From Treponema pedis (lineage in GTDB: Bacteria; Spirochaetota; Spirochaetia; Treponematales; Treponemataceae): 64,000 bases of DNA. Where the stretch lies: assembly GCF_017161325.1 (NCBI RefSeq), contig NZ_CP045670.1, forward strand, positions 2,659,367 to 2,723,366. Reading direction: 5' to 3'. The position numbers were made by a program, and so were the translations under genes. Positions 26,392 to 35,399 of this stretch are shown here, one piece after another (position 1 is the first letter of the stretch; every line of letters starts with the position of its first letter). The notes beneath the pieces were generated by a model, which saw nothing but the letters and a program-made list of their open reading frames with translations, searched no databases and had not been told where the DNA came from.

Positions 26392-27884
26392 TGAATAAAA
26401 AGAACAACGGATTTTATTACGACGGCAGTTTAATTTCACGTGCGGCAGGAATTTATGCGGCAATAGCCGTTCTTATAATAGTTGGAACTGTAGGAAGATT
26501 TGTTTACGGAATTATAAGCGAGGCCGACAGGGGTAACGTTTCAGCAAAAACAACCTTCGCTTATTTTGCAAAATATTTAATTTCCTCTGCGGAAAATGAA
26601 GAATTCGGTGAAGCCGTTTACAAAGAAAAAGCGGAAAAACTCGCCGCGGAACTTGCTCTTAAAGGCTTTGCAATCTATGATTCTAAAGGAAAGATTTTTC
26701 TTTCATGGTCAAAGGATTCGGAAATTATTCAAAGCGATGATACGGGAACAGTTTCCGTTAAGACTGCCTCTTTTTTTACCAAAAATTTCACGGGAGAAAT
26801 AAGCTTAAAAACAAAACAGGCTGCGGCTCAAACCTTTAAACTGTCGGCTGCCGTTCCGACTTTAAAGGGCGAAATAATTTATGCCCTCGCGCGTTCTTCT
26901 TTTTTTATAATATTTACGGTTTTACTTTTAACCTTAATTATAATTTTTATGGAAAAACTGTCTCAAGCAAGCGGCAAAATTTATGCAACCGTTTTACCCA
27001 AGGAAACCGAAGAAGAAGATTTACATGATGACAGCAGTGAAAGCGTAAAAAACAATCTTTTTTCAAGTACGGATAACGGATATACCGAAGAGCTAAAAAC
27101 CTCTTCTTATTCCGCTCCCGCAAATAATTTTTATAAAGATACGGAGAAAAAAGATTCGGTTAAAGATGAGTATGACGGTAAAACCTATACGCTTGAAGAC
27201 TTGGATAATTTAAGCATTACCAAATCCTTTCCTTACGAATCGGATACTAAAGTTGAAGAATATAACGAGCCGGTAGATATAACCTACTTACAGACCGCCG
27301 AAGAAAATTCGGAAGAAGGTAAAAACGATTCTTTAAATTATACCTCCGATACTACTATGGAAAATTTAAGCGAACGGCCGCCCGTTTTATATTCTCCGAT
27401 TACCGGTATTCCCACACAAGCCCAACTAATGGAATGTCTTCAATATGAATTGGAACACTCCGGCGCTTCCGAACAGGAGCTCGCTTTTTCGATTATAAAG
27501 TTAAAAGATTTTACAATTGAAAGTTTGGTTGCAAAAAAAATTGCCGATATGCTTATCGAAGTTGTTAAATTAAAAGATATGATTTTCGAATTTGAAGATG
27601 ACGGCTTTGCCGTAATATTTCAAGACACCGGGTTAGACGGCGCTATGAAAAAATGCGAAGAAATATACGGCAGAATAAAAAATATCTTAGATGAATATAA
27701 TATTTCCGAACCTATAGCAATAGGCATTACCGCCAGATTTTCACGGTTAATAGATTCCCATAGGATGATGGAAGAAGTAAGAGCCGCTCTTGCACGGGCA
27801 ATTGACGGTAACAATGAACCTATTGTAGCCTTTCGTGTTAACACCGAAAAATACCGTAAATTTATTGCGGCGGAAAATATTTAA
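26388..27884 (+). CDS. two-TM membrane protein with degenerate GGDEF-like domain
   Basis: 498 residues. A short N-terminal tail, TM1 (about 15-42, AAGIYAAIAVLIIVGTVGRFVYG), an extracytoplasmic domain (about 45-160), TM2 (about 168-188, FFIIFTVLLLTLIIIFM), an acidic low-complexity linker (about 200-320) and a C-terminal domain resembling a diguanylate cyclase: PITGIPTQAQLMECLQYEL stands for the usual D-LTGLPNR and FEFEDDGFAVIFQDT for RYGGDEFAVIL. The catalytic GGDEF is replaced by FEDDGF, so it should not make c-di-GMP; it may bind nucleotide or act in protein contacts. Last gene of the DUF115 operon. Confidence 0.72.
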   Translation: MMNKKNNGFYYDGSLISRAAGIYAAIAVLIIVGTVGRFVYGIISEADRGNVSAKTTFAYFAKYLISSAENEEFGEAVYKEKAEKLAAELALKGFAIYDSKGKIFLSWSKDSEIIQSDDTGTVSVKTASFFTKNFTGEISLKTKQAAAQTFKLSAAVPTLKGEIIYALARSSFFIIFTVLLLTLIIIFMEKLSQASGKIYATVLPKETEEEDLHDDSSESVKNNLFSSTDNGYTEELKTSSYSAPANNFYKDTEKKDSVKDEYDGKTYTLEDLDNLSITKSFPYESDTKVEEYNEPVDITYLQTAEENSEEGKNDSLNYTSDTTMENLSERPPVLYSPITGIPTQAQLMECLQYELEHSGASEQELAFSIIKLKDFTIESLVAKKIADMLIEVVKLKDMIFEFEDDGFAVIFQDTGLDGAMKKCEEIYGRIKNILDEYNISEPIAIGITARFSRLIDSHRMMEEVRAALARAIDGNNEPIVAFRVNTEKYRKFIAAENI

Positions 27885-28016
27885 TCTTTATCCTTTAACG
27901 GAAGTTTTTATAATTCACCGCTACTTATAGAAATACTTCCGCCGCCTAATCACAAAAACAAAATCTTTTAGTATAAACGGAAGTTATTTTTTTTCAATAA
28001 GTATATTCGTAATTTG

Positions 28017-29021
28017 TCAATGTGCAATTTTACCGGTCAATTCAAACTCAATCATTTGATAATTATCATCAATAAAAATATTAGTATAATACTCATTCCA
28101 AAAAAGATTATTGCTGCCGCTTAACCAACCTATTCCATAGTGTTTATCGCAGGTTTCCCGTTTAGGACTGTCCCATAATTTTTTACCGAATGTTTTTTTC
28201 ATTTTTTCCCGTTCTATAGCGGAAAAAAGATTTACACCCTCTAATTCACATAAAACGGAATTAGCCTTTGCGGCGGAAATACAATCCTTATCCATTTTAA
28301 ATTGTATTATTTTACAATCTTCCAATACGGTTGACTTCGTTTTATGACCGAATAATCCGATACTTCCTATAATGATATTATCTTTTACCAGCAAATAAGA
28401 AGAGTAAGGAATTGTATCCGTGTATAGATAAAATCCTTTTTCAATGTATATACTGCGGTCGGCTGAATATTTTTTAAATGCGCCTGAGGAAAGTATTTTA
28501 TTATAATCAGTGCCGCCATTGTCCTTTGTTTTAACATAGATATCGAAGCCGGTATTTATCATATCGGCGACAGTCGTTTGTGCCATCGTAATTGTCTTAT
28601 TATCAATACTGAAAGAAGGGGGCTTAGGCGGCACACCTATAAGTGCATACACCATTATAAAAAACAATGCAAGCGCGAAAGAAGCTATCAATGCAAACAG
28701 CGATTTTCCGGTGCGTTTTCTTGCATTAAAAAATGCCATAATCGGAGGAATAAGTATATATCTTGCAAAAACGGAAGAAGCGGGTACACCCTTTTGCATG
28801 ATACGTATTACGAATATACTTGCAATAATAAGCATAGCACCGTATACTGAAAATTCTCCGAGTCCCATTTTATCCGCGCGAGAGCTCTTATTTACAGCCG
28901 TATCTATCAGAGCCTTTCCATTTATAACCGTGCGCTTCAGATAAAAATACATTCCTATTACAATTCCGAAATATGCAGCTGCAAGAAATGCAACCGAACC
29001 GATTATATAAAATCTTCCCAT
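28017..29021 (-). CDS. multi-TM membrane protein of unknown function
   Basis: 334 residues. Four predicted membrane helices occupy the first 130 residues (about 5-27, 55-72, 83-100, 108-130), separated by basic loops (NARKRTGKS). The remaining 200 residues look like one soluble domain rich in Asp/Lys/Tyr with motifs YLYTDTIPYSSYLLVKDN and GWLSGSNNLFWNEYYTNIFIDDNYQMIEFELTGK. I do not recognise the family. GGAG lies 10 bases before the ATG. It converges with the GGDEF-like gene; a CGGAAGT/ACTTCCG stem at 27899-27941 lies between them. Confidence 0.65.
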   Translation of the reverse strand: MGRFYIIGSVAFLAAAYFGIVIGMYFYLKRTVINGKALIDTAVNKSSRADKMGLGEFSVYGAMLIIASIFVIRIMQKGVPASSVFARYILIPPIMAFFNARKRTGKSLFALIASFALALFFIMVYALIGVPPKPPSFSIDNKTITMAQTTVADMINTGFDIYVKTKDNGGTDYNKILSSGAFKKYSADRSIYIEKGFYLYTDTIPYSSYLLVKDNIIIGSIGLFGHKTKSTVLEDCKIIQFKMDKDCISAAKANSVLCELEGVNLFSAIEREKMKKTFGKKLWDSPKRETCDKHYGIGWLSGSNNLFWNEYYTNIFIDDNYQMIEFELTGKIAH

Positions 29022-29147
29022 AACTTACATTCTCTCCTTCGTATAATATTAAACGGTTAAAAAAATCTTTATTATATTTTAATTGCAGTAAGATTTATTA
29101 TGTTTGTGCAGCAAACAAAAATATTCAGCCTTGCGGAACGAAAGTTT

Positions 29148-29595
29148 TTAAATCACTTCTTTTAAAAATCCCTGTAAGCCTTTTACAATATCTTCGTATG
29201 TTTTATCAAAGTTACCTGTGTACCAAGGGTCTGCAATATCGGCATACGAATCGGCAAAGGAAAGAAGTTTTCTTATTTTTTTCACTTTTTCCCCCTGCAA
29301 TTTTTTCGATGTTTTTTATATTGGCGCTATCCATACCGATTATATAATCGTAGTAATCAATATCTTCCTTTGTCATTTGAACCGCTTTATGCGGTACAAC
29401 CGGTATGCGCTCTTCTTTCAGTTTTTTCACCGTACCGTAATGAGGAGGATTGCCTATCTCTTCTTTGCTTGTTGCAGCGGAAAAAACTTCAAACCTGTTT
29501 TCCATGTTTTTTTCTTTCAACATATAAGTAAAAACGGATTCCGCCATAGTGCTTCTGCATATATTTCCATGGCATACAAATAAAACCTTTATCAT
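29148..29595 (-). CDS. low-molecular-weight protein tyrosine phosphatase, frameshifted
   Basis: The N-terminal 105 residues carry the signature Cys8-HGNIC-Arg14-ST (CX5R) of the family. The frame then runs into unrelated residues, but deleting one base in the GGGGGAAAAA tract (about 29290-29300) restores KVKKIRKLLSFADSYADIADPWYTGNFDKTYEDIVKGLQGFLKEVI, which holds the general-acid DPWYTG loop and gives 148 residues, the family norm. These enzymes dephosphorylate phosphotyrosine and act in exopolysaccharide or signalling control; the substrate here is unknown. The break is likely an assembly error. Its neighbours on both sides are unrelated. Confidence 0.82.
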
Positions 29596-29643
29596 AAAAT
29601 CATTATACCTTTTATTTAATTTCCAAGAGTTTAAAGATAAAAC

Positions 29644-30720
29644 TTAAATAAATTCACCGTCCAGTATTTTTTGTAAATAGAGCGAAGTATCTTTTATAAA
29701 ATCTTCCGCCTTGCATATATTTGCGAATTCTTCGTGTTCCATATCATAATAGGCAATTTGACTGCTCTCAGGATTCCAAAGAATATGAATATGCCGATAA
29801 TCCCCGACAGATTTTGAAATACGAAGTAAGTTTTGTTTTCCGATTTTCAGCGGAATTGTATCCGTAAGAGAAAAAAAGTCGATGGACTTAAAATCGCAAT
29901 TTTCCAATTGAAAAGATAAGGTGTCGGATTGCAGAAAGTCGATAAGCACTGCGGGCAGTTTATACGGTTTAAGCTCGTCCATTTTGTTTTGAAGGGAATG
30001 ATATTCTTTAGGCTCCGAAGATTTAAAATATTCAGCCATTTTTAAATCGCCCTTTTCAAGGGCTATGCTGTAAGGACGCATTCCGTACTTATCTTTACGG
30101 GTAACATCGGCACCGCTTTCCGTAAGGAATTTACACATTTTTAAATCCGTATATAGTGCAGCCACACAAAGAGGTGTCGGCTTAAACGGATACACTTGGT
30201 CGGCATTTTGATAATTGATATCAACTCCGTGTTTAATAAAAAACTTGAGAGCTTTGTAATCTCTTTTTGCAACGCTTGACCGAAAAGCTTTACCTCCGTA
30301 TTTTTCCACTCTATGCCCGAGTTCATGAATAAGAGGTAAATTGATATACCGATTGCCGTATAAAGCTTCCTGAAAAGCCTCCGATTTTACAGCGTTTACT
30401 CCATTGACAGCGGCTCCGTTTTCTACGAGATAGCGAATTATTTTTTCGTTACAATAGCGTACGGCTTTTAAAAAGGCCGGATTATCTTTTTTATTAAGAT
30501 TTACTCCATGTTCTACAAGCCATTTTACCGATTCAAAGTTTTCCATAATCAAAGCGCAATCAATAGGCAATAAATCAATATATTTACTGATAACAATTTC
30601 CTTTTCAATATTCCAACCGCTTTTCAAATGCAATTCTAAATTAGAGATATTCCCGTTAATAATGTCTTCGGCAATTTTAGGAACCGTTTCAAAGTTTCCT
30701 ATATCTTTCAGTTTAATCAT
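29644..30720 (-). CDS. ankyrin-repeat protein with SUKH-like C-terminal domain
   Basis: 358 residues, no signal peptide. Ankyrin helices run from about 40 to 235 (LPIDCALIMENFESVKWLVEHGVNLNKKD, IIRYLVENGAAVNGVNA, ALKFFIKHGVDINYQN, TPLCVAALYTDLKMCKFLTESGADVTRKDKYGMRPYSIALEKGDLKMAEYF). The last 110 residues begin KPYKLPAVLIDFLQ and end DYRHIHILWNPESSQIAYYDMEHEEF...FIKDTSLYLQKILDGEF, which has the look of an SMI1/KNR4 (SUKH) fold. Ankyrin and SUKH proteins are both common as immunity proteins of polymorphic toxin systems; no toxin gene is adjacent. The SUKH assignment is by eye and moderate. Confidence 0.65.
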   Translation of the reverse strand: MIKLKDIGNFETVPKIAEDIINGNISNLELHLKSGWNIEKEIVISKYIDLLPIDCALIMENFESVKWLVEHGVNLNKKDNPAFLKAVRYCNEKIIRYLVENGAAVNGVNAVKSEAFQEALYGNRYINLPLIHELGHRVEKYGGKAFRSSVAKRDYKALKFFIKHGVDINYQNADQVYPFKPTPLCVAALYTDLKMCKFLTESGADVTRKDKYGMRPYSIALEKGDLKMAEYFKSSEPKEYHSLQNKMDELKPYKLPAVLIDFLQSDTLSFQLENCDFKSIDFFSLTDTIPLKIGKQNLLRISKSVGDYRHIHILWNPESSQIAYYDMEHEEFANICKAEDFIKDTSLYLQKILDGEFI

Positions 30721-31138
30721 ATTTGAAATTTTATTATTTGCGGTTATTATATATTACAATTGTGTTTTTTTCAATAGTGATATGTGTTTATACCTAAAAT
30801 CAATTTTAATGATTAAAAGAGAAGAGCGAGAAAAAAAAATATTTAAAACTCAAAAAAACACCGAGTATTGAGCAAAGCTCAACTTTGCAAAGGTATATTA
30901 AGGTGTTTGCTTAGTAAAATACCTTAAAAATTTAACTACCTTTGCGCTTTTGGCGGTAAAAATATTATTAGTATTGATTTATTATATATCAACTTTAAAA
31001 CAAATTTATATAAAAACAGTGTGAAAAAGAACTTTAGTTACTTAAAAAAAGCAGAGCTTTTTAGGTAAGTACAAAAAATATAGCCGACAACGTACGCTTT
31101 TAATTTTTAAATAAGGTTATTTTGAAATCGTTAGACTA
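30721..31138. other. gene-free interval with degenerate repeat and small hairpins
   Basis: No supported gene. It holds TTGAGC/GCTCAA (30869-30883), a longer AAGGTAT..ATACCTT pairing, the motif CTACCTTTGCGCTTTTGGCG (30940 onward), which looks like a worn copy of the CTTTGCGCTCTTAGCGG module of the 22-23 kb repeat island, and an AAAAAGC/GCTTTTT stem near 31048-31064. Confidence 0.5.
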
Positions 31139-31166
31139 TTGCTATTTTTTTTAATATCGTTATAAT
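31139..31166 (+). promoter_or_regulatory. promoter of the membrane HTH regulator
   Basis: TTGCTA and a perfect TATAAT with a 16-base spacer. The -10 ends nine bases before the ATG, leaving at most a few bases of leader and no Shine-Dalgarno. Confidence 0.55.
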
Positions 31167-31175
31167 TAAGAACTA

Positions 31176-31935
31176 ATGAGTAAGTTTTTTACCGCCAGCC
31201 GCATAATGTATATATCCGGTATTTTTGCATTATGTACTGCGATAGTTATGAATATTACAGCTCAAGTTCCTTTTGTAGGGTTTTTACCCGTTGTAAAATG
31301 GATTGATCTTGTTATCAATATTATATGTGTTATTTTTTGTATTATTCTTTTTATATACCCCGGCAATAAAATTCTTACGTACATAATGTTTTTTACGGAG
31401 GCGGGTGTTACCGTACACATGGGGTTTATAGGCATCGGAACCCTTCTTTTTGCTTCAGGTTGTACTATATGTTTTGTAAACGGAGATTTTAAAACTCATT
31501 ATAAACAAAAATTAACTTTCCTACTGACTTATTGGGCGGTTATAAGTATAGGTTTGTATTTTTCATTTAATATAAAAATGTTTATTTTCGAGATTTCTCT
31601 TACTCTTTTTTATTTCGGTCTTCTTTTTTGTCTTTATAAAAAATTGGAATCAAACCTTGCTTATCTTTTACCTCCTACAGAAATAGTTTCAACTGAAATT
31701 CCTCTTCCGCCTAAGGGTTCTATTTTAAAATTGTCGAACTACGGTCTTTCTGACCGCCAAAAAGATTTTATTTTCGGTTCGTTTGCTGAAGGTAAAACTT
31801 ACGAAGAGCTTGCAGCCGAACACCATGTAAGTATTTCGGTGGTAAAAAAAAGATATGGCGGCTGCCTGTAAAAATTTAGGTGTTGCAAACCGTGAGGCTT
31901 TACGTATATTGCTCTTACAATATACATATAAATAA
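31176..31935 (+). CDS. membrane-bound LuxR-type HTH regulator, frameshifted in an A8 run
   Basis: Six or seven hydrophobic helices fill residues 8-165 (SRIMYISGIFALCTAIVMNITA, WIDLVINIICVIFCIILFI and so on). The cytoplasmic tail has a LuxR/GerE-like helix-turn-helix: LSDRQKDFIFGSFAEGKTYEELAAEHHVSISVVKK. The frame breaks in the A8 run at 31844-31851; removing one A continues it as DMAAACKNLGVANREALRILLLQYTYK and ends at 31935, completing the recognition and dimerisation helices (252 residues). Proteins of this shape are a recurring family in Treponema and presumably sense a membrane signal and bind DNA directly. The target is unknown. The break is either assembly error or an on/off switch. Confidence 0.72.
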
Positions 31936-32603
31936 AAACCTATGCAGTCGGACTTAAAATATAAACTGCGCTTGCCTTTTCATATTGAATTTTATATAAT
32001 GCAAAATATATTTCGTAAATGCTGAAAATATTACAAGGCGGTTTTTAAAAACTTAAATATTTTAAAACCGCCTGTAAAACGGCTTTAAACTGAAAGGAGT
32101 CTTTACTCGGCCTACACGCCGAGAAAAATCGGAAATACAGCATAAACCGTTCAAAATGTCAAAACAGGCAAGTGCTGAAGCACTTATATGCAGTACATAA
32201 AACCAAAGGCCGGAAGAGCGGGGATTACACAAGATTTTTACGACGGAACTGGACAAACCAAGCTTAAAACGGCGAAACTGAGAAGAGAGCGAATTGTAAA
32301 AATGAATTTATTATTCAAATGTCGCTTTTATTGGAAGAAATAGAAAAACTGTAATACTCTTTTAGAGTGTAAATAAAAAACACTGAACCGGCTTAAAATT
32401 TATATATACATAAAAATTTACAAAAATCTATTACTCCACTTCCTTTCGAAATGCCGTGATAATAAGTAGAGACCGCCTGTCTTTTCTTTAAAAATATTCG
32501 AATTTACGACAATTTTACCGAATATTTAATTTAAAAAGAGACCTAGTAATTTTATATCAAACCTGCTATACTCATATTTTAACCACGGAAACGGAGTAAT
32601 TTT
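31936..32603. other. gene-free interval with several hairpins
   Basis: No convincing gene in 668 bp. Stems seen: GGCGGTTTT/AAAACCGCC (32037-32072), CTCGGC/GCCGAG (32106-32123) followed by A residues, and AAGTGC-TGAA-GCACTT (32170-32185). A 64-codon minus-strand open frame at 32062-32256 overlaps these stems and resembles no known protein; low-GC treponeme intergenic repeats often give such frames. The end carries TATACT (32567) without a good -35, about 30 bp ahead of the permease start. Confidence 0.45.
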
Positions 32604-34317
32604 ATGAATAATGAAAATAACGAAAATTTGAAAAACACTGATTTTACTTCTTTTATTGAAGATGAAAAAATAATCGAATACGGTAAAGCCCTTCATGCAC
32701 TTCGTAAAGACGGTGTTGATGCTTTGGCGTTTTTAAAAAACCAAATTTATGCGGCAAAGAGAAACAGGCTTCTTGATTCCGACGTCAAAAAAATGCTGAT
32801 AGACGAATATTCGCAATCTATAGAAGAAGCAAAAAAAATTGCAGTAGAAAACAAAAGCGAAGAAAAACGTCTTGCCGCTGAAGCCGTAAAATATTCAAAC
32901 AAGATTTTTAATGAAAATATTTCATCTTTTATTAAAGGAGAAAACGAAAAACAAAAACAATATAAAAAAGAATACGAACAAAAGATTTCCGACATTAAAG
33001 AAAAAGATGAAAACGGTAAAAAAGAAATAAAGGAAGCATATTCAGGCAGGTCATCCGTTGAAGACTTACGCTCTCTTTCGGAAGATTTGGCATCGCATAA
33101 ATTCGAAACGGATTCGGCATTATCCGATGCAAAAAATAAATACATTCAAGCTATGGAAAATTCAAAAGATGCAAAAAATCAAGCCTTTATCGACCATGTT
33201 CAAAAAAATATAAGCCTGCGAAACGGCAGAACAAATTTATCCGAAAACCTTTCATTAGCTTTCCGAAGTTATATTTACAAATTCAAACTTTCAAAATTTT
33301 TACTTGACAACGGATTATATCTTGCAATTTTGGTTTTCTTTATTGTATGTATTATTGTCGCACCGCTTTCCGGAAGCGGAAATCTTCTTTCTCTTCCCAA
33401 TATCTTTACAATTTTAGAACAATCGTCTACAAGAATGTTTTACGCACTCGGTGTTGCAGGTTTAATTCTTTTAGCGGGAACCGATTTAAGTGTAGGAAGA
33501 ATGGTTGCTCTCGGAGCAATTATAACGGGTTTGATTTTACATCCGGGCTTAAATATCGTTACTTTTTTCGGTTTAGGTCCGTGGGACTTTACCGCTCTCC
33601 CTATGGCTATACGTTTATTTTCGGCTCTTACTATTTCGATTTTACTTTGCGTTTTATTCAGCGCATTTGCAGGATACTTTTCAGCAAGTTTAAAAATTCA
33701 TCCCTTTATTTCTACACTTGCAAGTCAATTGATAATTTACGGTTTACTTTTTTTCGGAACAAGCGGAACGCCGGTAGGCTCAATAGATAACGGCATAAAA
33801 GACTTGCTGGGAGGCAGATGGATTTTAGGAGTTATAAACGGAGAACTTATTACATTCCCAAAATTGATTATTCCTGCAATTGTTGCAATTATTGCCGCAT
33901 GGTTTATTTGGAATAAAACTACTTTCGGAAAAAATATGTATGCGGTAGGCGGAAATTCGGAAGCGGCAGCCGTAAGCGGAATAAGCGTATTCCGCGTAAC
34001 TATGGGTGTGTTCGTAATGGCAGGTATTTTTTTACGGGATAGGGGCCTTTCTTGAAGCCTTTAGAGCGAATGCAAGTGCCGGAACGGGACAAGGATATGA
34101 ACTTGATGCGATTGCAGCCTGTGTTGTAGGAGGTATTTCGTTCAACGGAGGTATAGGGAAAATAAGCGGGGCGGTTTTAGGTGTTATTATTTTTACAAGT
34201 CTTACTTATTGTTTAACCTTTTTAGGAATCGATACAAACCTGCAATTTGTATTTAAAGGCCTTATTATAATTGCAGCGGTTGCTCTTGACAGTGTAAAAT
34301 ATTTAAAGAAAAAATAA
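32604..34317 (+). CDS. MglC-like sugar ABC permease with N-terminal coiled-coil extension, frameshifted in a T7 run
   Basis: The C-terminal 340 residues form a ribose/galactoside-type permease: RMFYALGVAGLILLAGTDLSVGRMVALGAI, AGYFSASLKIHPFISTLASQLIIYGL, FGKNMYAVGGNSEAAAVSGISVFR. The frame breaks in T7 at 34027-34033; removing one T continues as FYGIGAFLEAFRANASAGTGQGYELDAIAACVVGGISFNGGIGKISGAVLGVII...VKYLKKK (570 residues). The EAA-like loop spans the break. The first 220 residues are a charged, strongly coiled-coil cytoplasmic domain (for example EKQKQYKKEYEQKISDIKEKDEN), far longer than in E. coli MglC. No cognate ATPase or binding protein is adjacent, so it is an orphan permease here. GGAG precedes the ATG. 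Confidence 0.8.
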
Positions 34318-34370
34318 ACTTATAAATTGGGTTAAAATTCTAAGAGTATTTTCTTAAAGATAGATAGGTT

Positions 34371-34417
34371 ATGTTTTTATGCGGCTTAAAACTTAAAAGT
34401 AAGCTGCATAAAAACAT
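34371..34417. repeat. 18-bp inverted repeat, near-perfect
   Basis: ATGTTTTTATGCGGCTTA (34371-34388) pairs with TAAGCTGCATAAAAACAT (34400-34417), one mismatch. It lies 53 bp after the permease stop; without a T run it is not a classical terminator, though it may protect or end the transcript. Confidence 0.7.
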
Positions 34418-34492
34418 ACGGAAAAGTTTTAAAGCCGGCTTAAATACTTGAAAAAATAAAAATCTTACGGTAATTAAAATAAAAGAAAGGGT

Positions 34493-34593
34493 GAGTCCGC
34501 CTTACGGCGAACTCTAAATTAAAATCTAATACAAAGGAGTAAATTATGAAAAAAAACAAATTAAACTTTTTTTGTAACGTAACCGCTTTTTAA
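34493..34593 (+). other. hairpin plus orphan translation start before rpmB 3' end
   Basis: GAGTCCGCC/GGCGAACTC hairpin (about 34494-34516), then AAAGGAG and ATG at 34546 with good spacing. The frame (MKKNKLNFFCNVTAF) stops after 15 codons and runs antisense into rpmB. It looks like a gene start left behind by a deletion rather than a working gene. Confidence 0.35.
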
Positions 34594-34752
34594 ACAACGA
34601 GAACACATTCTAATAGTAAGCGTTCTGCCGTCTATTTCGGTTTTTACATCTATCAAATTAGGTTTCCACACTCTTTTTTTATGTATTTTAGATTTACTGA
34701 CGGAATTTCCGGTCATTGAACCTTTTCCGCATATTTCACAAACCCTGGACAT
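34561..34752 (-). CDS. rpmB: 50S ribosomal protein L28
   Basis: 63 residues. MSRVCEICGKGSMTGNSVSKSKIHKKRVWKPNL is the L28 signature; CxxC pairs (CEIC and CSRC) mark the zinc-binding form. Monocistronic, away from the ribosomal operon. AGGT precedes the ATG weakly. Confidence 0.96.
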   Translation of the reverse strand: MSRVCEICGKGSMTGNSVSKSKIHKKRVWKPNLIDVKTEIDGRTLTIRMCSRCLKSGYVTKKV

Positions 34753-34766
34753 ATCGCACCTACCTT

Positions 34767-34800
34767 TAAAAAAATTAGCTGACCAAAAATTTGGTCAGCT
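34767..34800 (-). terminator. rho-independent terminator after tRNA-Asn
   Basis: On the minus strand AGCTGACCAA and TTGGTCAGCT form a perfect 10-bp stem followed by AATTTTTTT. It separates the tRNA-Asn transcript from rpmB. Confidence 0.9.
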
Positions 34801-34808
34801 TGTTTTAG

Positions 34809-34881
34809 CTCCCCCGCGCGGGTTCGAACCACGGACCCAGTGGTTAACAGCCACTTGCTCTGCCTACTGAGCTACAGGGGA
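34809..34881 (-). tRNA. tRNA-Asn (GTT)
   Basis: 73-base cloverleaf on the minus strand. Acceptor TCCCCTG pairs with CGGGGGA (one T-G wobble), anticodon loop CTGTTAA gives GTT, T arm CGTGG-TTCGAAC-CCGCG, discriminator G. CCA not encoded. Confidence 0.95.
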
Positions 34882-34982
34882 ATGTTCCTTATTCAAGGCT
34901 TAGAGAGTGTACACTATTTTAAATAAAATGTCAATAGGAAAACTATTCTTTATCAAGATTTTTTTAACCAAGTTAATATAAT

Positions 34983-35018
34983 TAAAAAAAACGGAACCGA
35001 TATTAAAACCGATTCCGC
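34983..35018 (-). terminator. rho-independent terminator after tRNA-Lys
   Basis: On the minus strand CGGAATCG pairs with CGGTTCCG (one bulge) around an A/T loop and is followed by eight T residues. Confidence 0.8.
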
Positions 35019-35020
35019 TT

Positions 35021-35093
35021 TGAGCTATTCAGGATTCGAACCTGAGACCCACGCCTTAAAAGGGCGTTGCTCTACCTACTGAGCTAATAGCCC
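35021..35093 (-). tRNA. tRNA-Lys (TTT)
   Basis: 73-base cloverleaf on the minus strand. Acceptor GGGCTAT pairs with ATAGCTC, anticodon loop CTTTTAA gives TTT, T arm TCAGG-TTCGAAT-CCTGA, discriminator A. CCA not encoded. Confidence 0.95.
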
Positions 35094-35235
35094 GATTTCG
35101 TTTGCAACGGTAAGGATTTTAACATAGTTTCAAATAAATGTCAATACTAAACCCGAGAAAAAAGCATTTTTTTTCGGTATTTTTTCAAGAAGGTATAACT
35201 TCGGCTGGTAATATTGCCCAGCCTCGTTAACTGCG

Positions 35236-35357
35236 AGTTTGCCTTTCGGCAAACGTCGGATATTGTATACCGTTTCTCACTTCGTTGCAAAACGGCGGAA
35301 ATTCCGCAATCCTCAGAATTTGAAAATTCTTGCGGTTGCAGAATTTGTAGGAAGGTT
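35236..35357. repeat. 122-bp direct repeat, copy 1
   Basis: Identical by eye to 35400-35521. Each copy opens with the stem GTTTGCC-TTTC-GGCAAAC, holds an ACCGTTTCTCACTTCGTTGC segment and ends GCAGAATTTGTAGGAAGGTT. No gene is supported between tRNA-Lys (35093) and rsgA (35559); an 89-codon open frame crossing the repeat has no homology that I can see. Confidence 0.9.
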
Positions 35358-35399
35358 AAAAGTAAGCTCCTAAAATAGCGTCGCTTAATTTTAACTGCT

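Noticed and set aside
32062-32256. 64-codon minus-strand frame upstream of the sugar permease
   Set aside because: Overlaps hairpins, has no ribosome site or domain, and reads like a chance frame through a repeat.
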